This document shows, one piece after another, positions 11,105-22,498 of a DNA stretch of 64,000 nt. The position numbers and the translations under genes were made by a program. The notes below the pieces were generated by a model that was not told the origin of the DNA, ran no database searches, and was given only the letters and a program-made list of their open reading frames with translations. Every line of letters starts with the position of its first letter. Within the stretch, counting starts at the first letter, position 1. The stretch comes from Lathyrus oleraceus (lineage: Eukaryota; Streptophyta; Magnoliopsida; Fabales; Fabaceae): assembly GCF_024323335.1 (NCBI RefSeq), contig NC_066585.1, forward strand, positions 344,043,846-344,107,845, read 5' to 3'.

Positions 11105-12557
11105 CTAGAAACAATCATCTAAAGCTCGGGACACAGGAAGATAAGATGCGCGAAGCCTCTTCACCTCCCTCTCGTAGGCTGCCTCCATATCGGCCTTCTC
11201 TTTGGTGAGTCGATCATACTTCCTCTTCCAGAACTTAGAAGACTGAGGAAGTAAAGAAGTCCATACATCATCAGGGTCATCAATGACCTGATGCTCAAGA
11301 AACTCAATCAACGCATCCTTCTCCTTAATCTGCTGAAGCAACTCTTCACGTTCACGGATCCAGGCACGTGAACGGTCTTCGTCTCTCAACTCCTCTACTC
11401 CTTGATTAGGGAGGGTTGAAGGCCCAACCATAATCATAGGTGTAGGTCTTGGATACTCGTAAGGCATGAGATACTCACACGCCCTTTTCCTAACCCAAAC
11501 AGTGTAAGGCTCCAAAGCGATGTAATTCTTAGGACCCAACTCTTTCCTTCCTTTCCTATGAATCTTGCGCCAAGCGCGGATCATCCTAGCTTTCAAGCCT
11601 TGGGGATCTTTACCATCCTGAAAGAATACACCCTCTAACAGAATGTTATTGGGTTTATCCTTTAAGGGGAACCCAAGTTGCCGACGTGCCAAAACAGGAT
11701 TGTAGTTGATACCACCACATGTACCAAGAAGAGGTATGTTGGAGAATTTGCCACAAGAGTCAATAATCTGCACACCATCATACACACGGTTATACCAAGA
11801 GATATCATCATTAGTGAGAGACATGAGTCTCGTGGACCACCGTAGACATCCCTTATTCTCCTTGAAGGCGACCGTCTGCGGTAAGTGAGAAATAAACCAC
11901 TTATACAATAGAGGCAAACAACACACAATAACGCCACCACCCTTTGCATTCCTCATATGCAAAGAGAAATAGGTATCGCCCAACAGAGTCGGAACGGGAT
12001 TAAGAGTAGAGAAAATCCTAATAGCGTTCACATCCACAAACTTGTCGATGTTGGGGAATAACACTAGCCCATAGATGAGAAGTACAAATATGGCCTCAAA
12101 GGCATCCTCACTTATGGCCTTCCCATACATAGTAGCTTGAGCAATGAGGAACTCAGAAGGGAGACCTTGAATTCCACCTTTGGTAGTCATATGAGCACCA
12201 ACAAAAGATTCATCTATGTGTAACATGTCAGCTATCTCTTGAGAAGTAGGAACCCTTTCCAAGCCACTGAATGACAACTGATCCAGAACAGGGATACCCA
12301 CAAGATAAGCATACTCCTCAAGTGTAGGCAAAAGCTGAAAATCCGGAAACGTGAAGCAACGGTACAAAGGATCGTAAAAACTGCACTAATACACTCACCA
12401 ATCCTTCATTCACTTGAGTAGTCAGAAGAGGAAGAAGCTTCCCAAAACGAGCCTTGAAACCCAAAGGATCTAATACATAGGATGTCAGATTCCTTAACTC
12501 TTTCAAATCTGGTTGTCTGAAACTGTACTTCTTTGTATTCCTTCTTTATCTTTCCAT
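11105..12557 (-). pseudogene. Ogre ORF1 protein, unknown function (one stop, one frameshift)
   Basis: The minus-strand ATG at 12557 opens the ORF1 typical of Ogre elements, upstream of where gag should be. The fourth codon is TAA. A one-base insertion in a T run near 12375 shifts frame, after which 420 codons are open to the stop at 11105. Shared blocks with the copies at 17311 and 41140 include GGIQGLPSEFL, DAFEAIFVLLIYGL, VPTLLGDTYFSLHMRN, LLYKWFISHLPQT and RRQLGFPLKDKPNN. The C-terminal ~130 residues are charged and probably coiled coil. I believe plant databases list this as an uncharacterised transposon-associated domain (DUF7745-like). I assign no biochemical role. It is the best-preserved ORF1 copy in the window. 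Confidence 0.8.
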
Positions 12558-13460
12558 GTCTGAAAATTTTGGAAATAAACCCCTTAAGTTCCTTGAAATT
12601 TTTCTTATTATTTTGATGATTTGAATGCAAATGGGTGCATAAATGCATGAATGCAACAATCACACTCAAGGATCAAGCAAAGCACACCAAACAAAGGTCA
12701 TGGGATGGATCATGGCATCTTTAATATCAACCATCCATTTTGGTGGATTATGGTTTACACCTTATCAACACCCAAGTTCCATTGATATTAAGGATACCTG
12801 AACGGATCAACCATGAATCAAGGGTTTGTTGCAAGTCACGAGCATGGAGTTTAGGTTAAGAACCACCCAAAGGGAATGTACTAAGGTTTAAACCTGCCAA
12901 ACATGTTCTACAAGAGGTTCCCATAGTCATCATCCCATCTTTTGGATATTATCGGAGAAACGACTACTCGTATTCCAAAAATATTCTCAAGAGAGACTCT
13001 TATGAGTGTAGTATCGCGTAACAATCATATCAAATCTTACACTTGAACGACCTTCGCACTACATCCTAAGCATAGGTCAAGATGGGTTTGGTAAACTAAG
13101 GTCCTTAGCTTCTAAGGTCTATATTGGAAAAGTAATGTCTAACCACAACTTACTTGTGTGACATTATTGATCCCAACATAACCTCCACCAAGTGAATGGA
13201 CTTGCAAGTCAACTTGCTAAGGAATAACTCCACACAAGTCGACAAGACTATGCCATTCTCCTATCCTAAGTGCACTTGAGTCCGGGTATAGAACTCATCT
13301 CACGAAGATCACCAAGCATACAAGGAATTAATATTCAAACAATTCAATCATTACATACAATACAGTAATCCCAAATTGCACAAAAATATGTCACAAAAAA
13401 TATACAATACAATACAACAAATATGAAAAGTAGGCAAAACCCACTAGGCAAATTATTTAT
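12558..13460 (-). other. Ogre leader between primer site and ORF1
   Basis: About 900 bases with no credible gene. Several stretches (isolated phrases about 12700-13300) match, in reverse complement, the leaders at 16591-17310 and 40299-41139, so this is a conserved non-coding leader that may hold packaging or splicing signals. Confidence 0.65.
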
Positions 13461-13477
13461 CCCCAGCAGAGTCGCCA
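13461..13477 (-). other. Primer-binding site, tRNA-Arg type
   Basis: The minus strand reads TGGCGACTCTGCTGGGG, six bases inside the LTR end at 13484. This is the primer site known for Ogre elements, matched to a tRNA-Arg 3' end. Confidence 0.85.
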
Positions 13478-13483
13478 TTTTTC

Positions 13484-14592
13484 TGTAGCGGGGTATTCGT
13501 TACCATTAGAGATATTGACTAAATCTAAGGTAAATCATACAAGTCGAGTCGCCACCACACTTCTATTTATCCAAAGGAATGGTTAGAAAACGAACAAAAA
13601 CCTAAAAGTTTTATCGAATCAAAAACTAGTAAAAATGTCAGAGATCTGGGTAAGGGGGTTGGTTATGCAATGGGAAGGTATTAGGCACCCAAAGCATCCT
13701 AGGCACTCCTAGGGAGCCCTTTTCACATTTGTTGCAAAGGTTGTTTTTTTTGTTGTGAAAATTTATTTGTGCAAACATGATTGAAGGGATGAGAAAAGAA
13801 TATACAAATTTATTTACATTTTGTGTTTGAATGGATGAACCCATTGCCTACGTACCATCTTAAAAAAAAGATTAGGATCAAAACCTCATAGTTCGGTGTA
13901 AAAAAATTCAAAAAAAAGTTGGTGAATTGATTGGTCCAAAAACCTTAAGGTCTTTTGTTATCAAAGGGAGAAAACTCAACCTAAAACCACAAATCCACCA
14001 TTTGAGCATAGCTTCAACATGCTAGTGAGGGGTTAACCCTATAATAAGCATGGAAGACTCATTGTCTATCACTAAGGATCAAGGTGAGTATTATATCTAC
14101 CTCAAGGATAACTCAAACCTAATAGCTAATGGTTATAAAAAAAGGTTTGATTAAGAAGGTGGCCATTGAAACCACAAAAAGTATTTGAATGGGTTATATT
14201 TACCAATTAAAAGTATTTACAAAAATATGGTTAAAGTGGATTAAAAGGTTCAATTCAAAATAAGTGTTATGAAAAATAAGTTTGAAAATCAAAAGCATAA
14301 GGCTTAGGTTTCTAATGTTGAAAACAAAAGTTATTATTTGCACAAAAAGTTTTGGCTTGGGTTAGAATGGGGAAAAAAAAGAAAAAAGGAAAGGAAGGGT
14401 TAAATTCCTAAACATACAAGAGATAAGGGAAAAGAAAATAAAACCACATTAGGAGTTCCCCTCTTGAGATCATATTGATGATCCAAGTAGCTCCCATCCT
14501 TTGGAATAAGCAATCACAAACAAATATCTCAAGCCATTAAGCACAGGTAATCGGAATAAACCTCCAGGTGGTATCCCACAAATAAAGTGGAA
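13484..14592 (-). repeat. Truncated 5' LTR of the minus-strand Ogre-like element
   Basis: Bases 13484-14592 repeat 4454-5561 at about 99% by eye. The match stops abruptly at 14592, where the other copy continues for 728 more bases. The missing part is the upstream U3 end, where the promoter would be expected. The plus-strand LTR beginning about 14595 abuts the break. Confidence 0.85.
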
Positions 14593-14594
14593 GT

Positions 14595-16568
14595 TGTTGA
14601 TAGTTGAATAATCATGGTTTGTGACTGGTTTTGAGCTTTATGTGCGTTATTATTTAAGTTTCAGCTTGTGAAAATTATACTATTGTGTTCCCTCTAAAAA
14701 ACTGAGCAAGTTTGGTTTTTACAACTTTGATTTTCATGGAAAAATGAGGGAGTTATGAGTGTTAGAAGTTTGTAAAAATAAAATAAAATAAAATAAAAAT
14801 CGTGAATGAGGAAGAAGGAAGTAGGTGACACCATTTTTAATTTTTAAATGTTAATTTGATATACATTTTTTCACTTCCAATTAATCCATGCCTTGGACAT
14901 TGCACTGTAGTGGATGAAGCATGTGTTTGGAGTGTGTTTGTGAGCCTTGGGTCTGGGGTTTGAATCCCTCTCGCCCAAGACCTTTTATTATTTTTCTTTT
15001 ACCAAATTTATTTTCTCTTATCTTTTTCACAACTTTAAATGTTTATTTTTATGAGCATTTTTAATCTTGTTGAGCCATTCTTTTTCACACTTCTTATTTG
15101 TCTTCCCTATTTTATGATTCCATAAAAAAAATGCCAAAAATAATATTTATTCCATGTATTTTTAGTAGGTTGAAAATTGGTCCTTTTTAAGTGTTTTATG
15201 CATTTCAAATGACTTTCTTTTGATGTTTTCCTTAACCTAATGGACCTTAAATGTTTGTATAACTTTGTTGTGTTGTGTTTAGGCCTTGTTCAATGTTTAT
15301 AACATGTTGTCTTGACTTGTTGCCTTTCACACCATGATTAAAATGACTTAAACTTGAAAAGTATGTTGATTAAACAATCTTGAGATTAGGGTTTTGGTTA
15401 AGAACTTCGCAAGAACACCTTGATGCATGACTAGAGCTTCCACTTGAGTTTATTCCTCTTTATGTCTTTGAATTAATCTATGGATTTTTTTATATCTTGA
15501 TTATTCAATCATTCATAGTTGCCTAAATGTAAACATGTTTATACCTTGGTAGGACTTAGGACTTAACTTGTCTCCCACATGTCTATGCTTCACAATGATG
15601 CGTCCCCATTTAGGGTTTTGATTTGTACATGTCATATACACTTTACTCATAAGTCACCTTGAATATACACTTGTTTAATCATGTCTTGTGATACTCCACT
15701 TGTATTCTATCTCAATTTGTGATGTTATATCCATGTCCTGTAATTGTTTATCATTTAATTCAAGTATTTCCTTCATAAACTTCCATAATGTTGAACATGT
15801 ATTTCATACTTGTTCATGTGCTATCTCTTGTGGTGTTGTGTAAACCTTTATGATGTCTTGTTTATGTTCATCATTCCTCAAAACATGTAAGTAGCTTGTT
15901 CATGTCTTACCAATTTATGTATCTTTATGTATCTAAATCCAAGGGAAAGGATCTTATGTTGACTTCCTAGTCATGTACTGTTTGTTTGTTTGTTGACTTT
16001 GTTTGTCCATTCATGCATTTACCCTAAACCAAACCCTACCCCCTTTTTCAAGATAAAAAACCCACACAAACCTTGACTTACTTTTAGTCAATGGACTTTC
16101 AATTACACTTTCAAAAATGCTTTAGTACACATGATGCATTTCAAACACAAACCTTGACTTACTTTTAGTCAATGGATTTTTCAGTTACACTTTCAAATGC
16201 TTTAGTACACATGAAGCATCTCAAATTCAAACTTTTACTTACCTTTAGTCAAGTAGCATTTCTTAAACATTTTTTACCCCTTTTATTTCCCCATTCAAAA
16301 ATGCATACAACTTTTAAACCAAAACATAGATAAATTCAAAAGGTTCCTGTAGAGTACTACAAATGCTTAGGGTGCTAATACCTTTCCTTTGCATAATCAA
16401 CCCACATACCTTTTATCTCTACTTACTTTGCTTCTAGTTTTAATATTTTCTATGCATGTTTATTTTCGGGTTTATTTTGAATCTTTTCCCCTTTCCTTGG
16501 AAAAATAAAAGTTCGGCGGTGATATCAATGTTAATCCAATAACTTAGTCTCAGATTCTCACCGCGACA
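14595..16568 (+). repeat. 5' LTR (about 1.97 kb) of a second Ogre-related element
   Basis: The right end is secure: CCGCGACA ends at 16568, followed by GAAA and a primer site at 16573. The left end, TGTTGATAG at 14595, is inferred from where similarity to the truncated LTR stops. The 3' part carries the R/U5 phrase seen in other Ogre LTRs (GGGTGCTAATACCTTTCC at about 16369, and an AAATAAAAGT motif before the end). An 81-bp tandem repeat of about 2.5 copies lies at 16065-16255. A tRNA-like B box lies near 14960. Confidence 0.65.
16065..16255. repeat. 81-bp tandem repeat, about 2.5 copies
   Basis: Units starting at 16065 and 16146 share CACAAACCTTGACTTACTTT and the following ~60 bases; a third, shorter and more diverged, starts about 16226. 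It lies inside the LTR of the second Ogre-related element. Confidence 0.8.
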
Positions 16569-16572
16569 GAAA

Positions 16573-16590
16573 TGGTGACTTCACTGGGGA
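16573..16590 (+). other. Degenerate tRNA-Arg-type primer-binding site
   Basis: TGGTGACTTCACTGGGGA differs at three positions from the Ogre-type TGGCGACTCTGCTGGGGA and sits four bases after the LTR end. Confidence 0.75.
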
Positions 16591-17310
16591 ATGCTCCCCA
16601 AGAAGATTATACATATCTTGTTCTTATCTATGTTTTATTATTTGTTTGATTATATTTTCTTGGGCGATCTTTGTGTAAAGATAAGTCCTAAATAGGACTT
16701 GAGTGCATATTGAGATAGGAGGGTGGTATAGTCAAGTTGGCTTGGGTGAAGTAATCCCGAACAAGCTGACTTGAGAATCCCCCAATCAGTGGAGGCCCCT
16801 TTGGGGATAGTATTTGTTGAACGAGAAACCGTGAAGAAATTTGCAATCTTTGACCTGGGAGCCCGAGAAGCTAATGACTTTAGTGTCCCTTTACCCTACT
16901 AAGCCTTGTTAGGACGTAATGTGGTGACTATGAAGGTGTAAACCTGAATTACTTGATATGCGACACTACACTCAGATGAGTTTCTCTTTAGAATATTATT
17001 GGTTGACAAGTAGTTGTCCAAACCGGTAATATCTGAAAGATGGGATTATGATTATGGGAACTTTCTTAGAACATTAGTTTCTGTCTTGATGATATAACCA
17101 TAGCACTTACCTTGTTGGGATGGTTAGACCCATGGCCTCATGCTAGTGAATTCAAACCTATGAACCCCATATATTTGACATCTTACATATGTTTATTGAT
17201 CTTGATGTGTTTGTGCATTCATACATTCATGCATTCATTAACATCATCTTAATTAAAGTCTTCAAGGAACTTAGAAGCATTTGTTGCAAATATCATAGAA
17301 ATTTTTCACT
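16591..17310 (+). other. Ogre-type leader upstream of ORF1
   Basis: Non-coding. Phrases such as GATAGGAGGGTGGTATAGTC match the leader at 40299-41139, showing that the two elements share this region despite different LTRs. Confidence 0.65.
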
Positions 17311-18806
17311 ATGGATTTTGGAAAAAGAAGAACTCAAAAGTAGACTTTCAAGAGTCCAGAATTAGAGGATTTAAGAAATCTAGGATCTCTGGTGGTTAAT
17401 CCTGAAGACTTCAAAGGCAAATATGGGAGACTTCTACCTCTTTTTAATACCAACATGGTGGAGGGGGTTCTTGCTACATTGGTTTAGTTCTATGATCCAT
17501 TGTACCAGTGCTTTACCTTTCCAAATTATCATATTGTGCCTATCTTAGAGGAGTATTCTCACCTGATTGACTTACCCATTCCTGATCAAGTCCCCTTTTC
17601 TGATTTAGAAGAAATTCCAAAGCATCAAGACATTGTAGAAGCTATTGATTTCAGGATGTCTGAGGTCAAAGCTAATCTGATTACAAAAGGAGGAATTCTT
17701 GGTTTGCCTACTAAATTCTTGATGGATGAGGCTCGTTATTTTTCTAGCATGAAGAGTATGGATGCTTTTGAGGATGTTCTTGCCTTGCTCATATATGGAT
17801 TGTTCCTCTTCCCTATTGTTGATGACTTTGTTAACATTAATGCTATCAAAATATTCCTAATTGGAAATCTAGTTCCTACCTTGCTTTCGGATGTTTACCA
17901 TTAAGTTCATCTCAGGAATTCACATAAGGGAGGAATGATCATATGTTGTACAACTCTTATCTACAAGTAGTTTATTTCACACTTGCCTCAGTCTACTTCC
18001 TTTTGGGACCTCAAGGATGGTTTGCTATGGTCACAAAAGATTATGTCTCTCACTCATTCTGACATTGTTTGGTTTGATCATGATTATGAGGGGGTGACAA
18101 TTATTGATAGTTGTGGTGAGTTTCCTAATGTACATTTTCTTGGTACAAAGGGAGGCATTAACTATAACACGATTTTGGCTCGCTGTCAGTTTAGATAGCC
18201 AATGAAGGACAAGTCCAACACAATCTTCTTAAAGAGTTTCTTCTTCAAGGAAGGAGAACACAAAAAAGTGTTCAAAGAAAAGATTGTGCATTCTTGGAGC
18301 CACGTCCATAAGAAAGAAAAGAAGTTCTAGGAAAGCTAGATTGCATCTCTTTGGAGCCTTATCTCCAATGGGTGCAAGCTAGGGCCGTAAGTTTGAAAAT
18401 GCCTTATCCTCGACCAGAGCCTTTGTCTTTAACTATTAAAGAACCTTCTCTTGTTGTCGTGACTGACACGGAGAAAATCAAGGTTGCTTTGACTAGGATG
18501 CAACAAAAAAAGGATGTTTGGAAGAACAAGTATCTGATCGTCCATGCAGAATATAAAGAGCTTCAAAGACACTTGAAGAAAAAGAATGATGAAGAGATTG
18601 CTAATAAGAAAATAAAGGTGCAAGAGGATTTACTTTCCTCTAACATTAGGCCAGTTCCTGGTTAAGATAATCCTCCTACTTCAGGCGCTTGGAAGATGAT
18701 TGTCGATAAGCTAGTGGTTGAAAAGACTCAGATGAAGGACCAAATCAAGGAGCTTAATAGGAAGCTACAAAGAGGGATTGAATCTTCTTCTCAGCAACTT
18801 CCTTAG
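17311..18806 (+). pseudogene. Decayed Ogre-type ORF1
   Basis: ATG at 17311 begins MDFGKRRTQK, the N-terminus expected for ORF1. About 498 codons are recognisable to a TAG at 18804-18806, but at least six stops interrupt them, among them 17341, about 17488, 17902, 17969 and 18663. Conserved blocks include GGILGLPTKFL, DAFEDVLALLIYGLFLFP, IIDSCGEFPN and GGINYNTILARCQF, and a charged, probably coiled-coil tail. It is more diverged than the copies at 11105-12557 and 41140-57821. No gag follows, so the element is cut soon after ORF1. Confidence 0.8.
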
Positions 18807-19500
18807 GATTCTAGCTATTTTCCTACTTCAAAAATTCTAATCTTTCCAATATTATAGAAATGAGATTTTTTTTCAAGCTACTGAAAGCACATTTAGGTTA
18901 TTTTATAAGACGAGGGAGTCTTCAAAAAGGTTGTGTGTGTGGTAGTTTTATTGGTAACTTATGAGTTACTCTTATACTTTTACAATACTTTGGTCACTAA
19001 GACATATAAAACCAAGTGAGCTTTTGCATTTCCTTTTCTTTCACAATTTTAAATCACCAAGTTCCCATGCTTGATGCACCAATTATATAAGTATTTTACT
19101 AGAACCTTGAATATTCTACTAAATGATGCTTGAGATATCATAAAGTTAGTTACCATTATTAAAGAGTTAGAAAGCCATCACTAGAAATCAACATGATCAA
19201 AAAATAGATAAACTATCATGATTCCACCAAACAATATAGTCATCATTAAAACCATTATGATCACTCAAAGGATCAAGGCATTATATGCGCAATAGCTACA
19301 AGCTTATAGATCCATATCGTCCCACTTTTTGATGATGTCAACATATCTCTCATGGAGTTGGACAGACAAAGAGCACGAAGGTGATAAAATGGAGTGGTTA
19401 AGCTCCCTCTGACAAATATATATAGTATATCCTAGCCCCCATAAAATTATACTTTTCCCCCTTTAGTAACACTAAAATGTCGGATACAAAAAACACAAAC
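18807..19500. other. Unassigned AT-rich sequence
   Basis: No credible gene. This stretch joins the end of the decayed ORF1 to the Athila-like LTR. It could be further non-coding sequence of either element. I see no clear terminal repeats. Confidence 0.4.
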
Positions 19501-20615
19501 AAGAACACATACCACATGATTGATTATAAGTGGTTTTTGCATCAATTTCTATTAGTCATTTTACTTCATTGGTTTCCTGATTTCCTTTGATTTACCGTCT
19601 TTTATCACATTTTATGGTTTGGTATCATGTTTTTGGAAATTTCAGGCTTTTTGAGGTATCCCAGGCAAAAGAAGAACCAAATTGAAGCAAAGCACAAAAA
19701 GTGGAGAAGTATCGAGAAGTCTCATTACGAGAACTAGAGGGCTTCTACGGAGGCCGTAGAAGCCAAACTCTAGCAACCCCTATTAGAGCAAGTGCCCATG
19801 CATTTTCCAGGAGCCTACTACGAGCTCCCGTAGCAGCTTTTATGGGTCATATTAGTCATGTTATTTTCACTCTTATTTGCAATTGTCAATTTATGATTTT
19901 ACTATTAATCACGTTTTCACTTTGATTGTATTTTTCTTCACCATGAGTGAATAATCTTCTAGGGACTAAGGCTCATGATACTTAACTCAATACCATTCAT
20001 ATGATTCTTTACTAATCGATAATGAGAATATTATTTACGAGTTACTTTAAAGCCTGGGTTTTTCTTCCAACACCTATATGAAAGTAAAGAGTTTCAGGTA
20101 TCGATCGTAGTCTCAAAGGATATGTATCGCTACCCGAGCGCGATTTTAAAAACAATTAAGTCTTATACAACGAAAGTGCTCAACATGATTGAGAAACATT
20201 CCATCATTATAGATACGCAAAAGAAAAAAAAATCTTTGATGAATAACTCGGTCGTGCGAAAGCCGATGAATTATTCGCCATATATAGGAAAACACACAGG
20301 TGAAAGTAGGTGTTGTCAATATTTATCTATTTTCTATAACGGTGTTAAAATTCTTGTAATATAAGTGAAGTGATCATACGAGTCTGTTAGAGTGGGGATC
20401 ATGAACCCTAAGTCCTGTTTGTCTCAGAGTATTTTAATTGATTTTTATTTAAGCTGTTTTAGAAAAGTGATTTTTAATTTAAGTTTTTTTACAAACTCCA
20501 ATTTCCGGTCACTCTAAATATACATCGATAGAATGAAATTCGGTAATCAACCTTTGGTCTCGGTGGTTCAATAACTTTTTACTACTTCGCATAGCCGTAC
20601 ACTTGCGGCGTGTCA
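19501..20615 (+). repeat. Athila-like 5' LTR (left end not resolved)
   Basis: The right end is placed at GTGTCA ending at 20615, just before a degenerate Athila-type primer site. The sequence has the feel of legume Athila-like LTRs and includes two hairpin-forming segments (19740-19764 and about 19814-19838). The left boundary is a guess; no second copy of this LTR is recognisable in the window. A 74-codon ORF at 19701-19925 lies in the LTR and looks like chance. Confidence 0.5.
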
Positions 20616-20621
20616 AGTTTT

Positions 20622-20641
20622 TGGCACCATTGTCGGGGATC
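20622..20641 (+). other. Degenerate Athila-type primer-binding site
   Basis: TGGCACCATTGTCGGGGATC resembles the TGGCGCCGTTGCCGGGGA site of Athila elements with a few transitions, a few bases after the LTR end. Confidence 0.7.
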
Positions 20642-20734
20642 AACTATGCTTGATTTTGAATTTCTGTTTATACGAAGAACTCCCTCTACTGAGAATTTAG
20701 TTGTACATGTGAATGAAATCTAAAACATCAAGAG

Positions 20735-20958
20735 ATGGGTGATCCAGAAGTTAACGATAAGTCTCCTAAGGATTATGTGATTCCTACTAAAGAGGAACCA
20801 TATTATAGTATTGTGCACCCATCGATTGCAACAAATAATTTCGAACTCAAACCATCTTTGATAAGTATGTTGCAAGAAAACAAATTTTATGGGTTTCCCT
20901 CTGAGAACCCGAACCTTCACTTATCTATCTTTGTTGATAATAGTGGTACTTGAAATTC
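20735..20958 (+). pseudogene. Athila-like gag, N-terminal part (split by SIRE-like insertion)
   Basis: ATG at 20735 encodes MGDPEVNDKS and then NNFELKPSLISMLQENKFYG and PNLHLSIFVDNSGT, the N-terminal gag signature of Athila elements. A TGA follows at 20951 and the sequence breaks at 20958 into an LTR. The rest of gag resumes at 27987. The two parts are collinear, so the copia element jumped into an existing gag. Confidence 0.85.
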
Positions 20959-22045
20959 TATTCCTCAGGGGACAAATGTCGTACTCGATGCTTCGAAAAC
21001 TGGTTCGACAAGATACATCTGAACCATTATATGTACAAGTACTAGATGATGGAGAATTAAAGCAATAAAGAACACAATTAATTGTTTACCTAGTTCGGTA
21101 AAACTAAACCTACATCTGGGGGACTAAGTCCATAACCCAAGAAAGGATAATCACTTATTAGTAGTTTAGTACAATTAGTCCTACAAGCAACAACAAACCT
21201 TATGTTTTCTAATGCCTTTTCCTAACACTACCCGATCACTTTCTATTTAGAGCCTCCCCCTGAACAAGAGAACCTACTTACTTTCTTCTCTTCGACAAAA
21301 CCACTGACAAAGGAAAATAACCATATGAACCTTAGTGATCAACTTATACCTTAACAAGATGAAAGAATGTTGAATATTACAACTTAACTAGACAAAATTT
21401 CTATGACAAATGACTGAAACACAAAGTTATACATAACAATGTTGAGTTTACAACTCAACTAGACAAACCTTCTATGCTAAGTTATTGAAACATATAGGTG
21501 TACATAAAAATAACAACGAATCTTGTAACCCATAGAAGTCTAAGATCTTCAATGCAAATGCTTTCTTTCCAATGTAGGTTTAAGCTTCGTATATAACATA
21601 CTAACTTTGGGTTTTTCTCCTTGGATTTGAGATTGATTTTCGTCCAGAACTAATGTAGAATTTTTAAGATATTTTATTTATTCTGTGAATATCTCTAACA
21701 TGATATGATTTTTTTTAATTTAAATTCAAATTTAAATCTTCATTTAAATCCAAATTAAACTTCATCCACCTGTCAAACAAAACACCTGATCATATTGGTA
21801 AATCTATAACAATAAAATCTTTAACAAATCTTCTGTAGAACATACTCCAAAACGTAGCAGTTTGATGCCTGTTGAGCAAGGCCCATATGTCGTACCAACA
21901 TGCTGGAGTATCCTGCCCAAGATGTGTCCCTTACATAGTTTCATACAACGTTAGCAAACTAGCAATCTTAAACACTTGGACACTTATCTAAGTTGTTATT
22001 TTGCTAAATGCAGCTAATCCAAAGACCAATCCACTAGGAACTACA
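20959..22045 (-). repeat. 3' LTR of the SIRE-like element (about 1,087 bp)
   Basis: It matches 26968-27986 throughout, with indels. The right end reads CCACTAGGAACTACA and is followed by ATCTGCCCCTTT, which on the minus strand is a polypurine tract AAAGGGGCAGAT just before TGTAGTTCC. The left end has TATTCCTC where the other LTR has TGTTCCTC. Confidence 0.85.
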
Positions 22046-22444
22046 ATCTGCCCCTTTGTAAAATTGTAGAAAAATAACTCTTCAAGATATATATCACTTC
22101 TTCCATGAGAACCAATGATAGCCAACATATGTACTAGATCTTTAGAGCATTTAAGAAGCATCATGCTTCCTTCGAAGTATCAGAGTTAAGCACCAATAAT
22201 AGTAGAAGTTAGAAGCATTAATACATATGCTTGCTTACACATTATCCATTCAGATGTTACAAACCAAACAGACAATCATACAATCATTCATAGACTTAGT
22301 AATTCATGACTCTAGTATCACAAAGTTAGTAGCATACAATCCTACTAACTAACATATATAAATATGTAATCAGTCACATACTTAGTAATGCACACAAAAT
22401 CTGTTAGTAGTTGATATCAAAATCTGTGTGTGTTTGTGTGTGTG

Positions 22445-22498
<54 letters not shown>

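Larger units (their letters stand above)
4454..14592 (-). mobile_element. Minus-strand Ogre-like Ty3/gypsy element, internally deleted
   Basis: This unit has a complete 3' LTR (4454-6289), a polypurine tract, a long repeat-rich 3' region, a deleted pol, an intron, a protease remnant, ORF1, a tRNA-Arg-type primer site and a partial 5' LTR (13484-14592). The order, read right to left, matches the Ogre family. By eye the two LTR copies differ at only about a dozen positions in 1.1 kb, so insertion was recent. It landed in the RNase H end of the older pol fragment at 4453. Gag, most of protease, the 3' half of RT, RNase H and the integrase core are missing, so the copy cannot move on its own. Confidence 0.85.
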
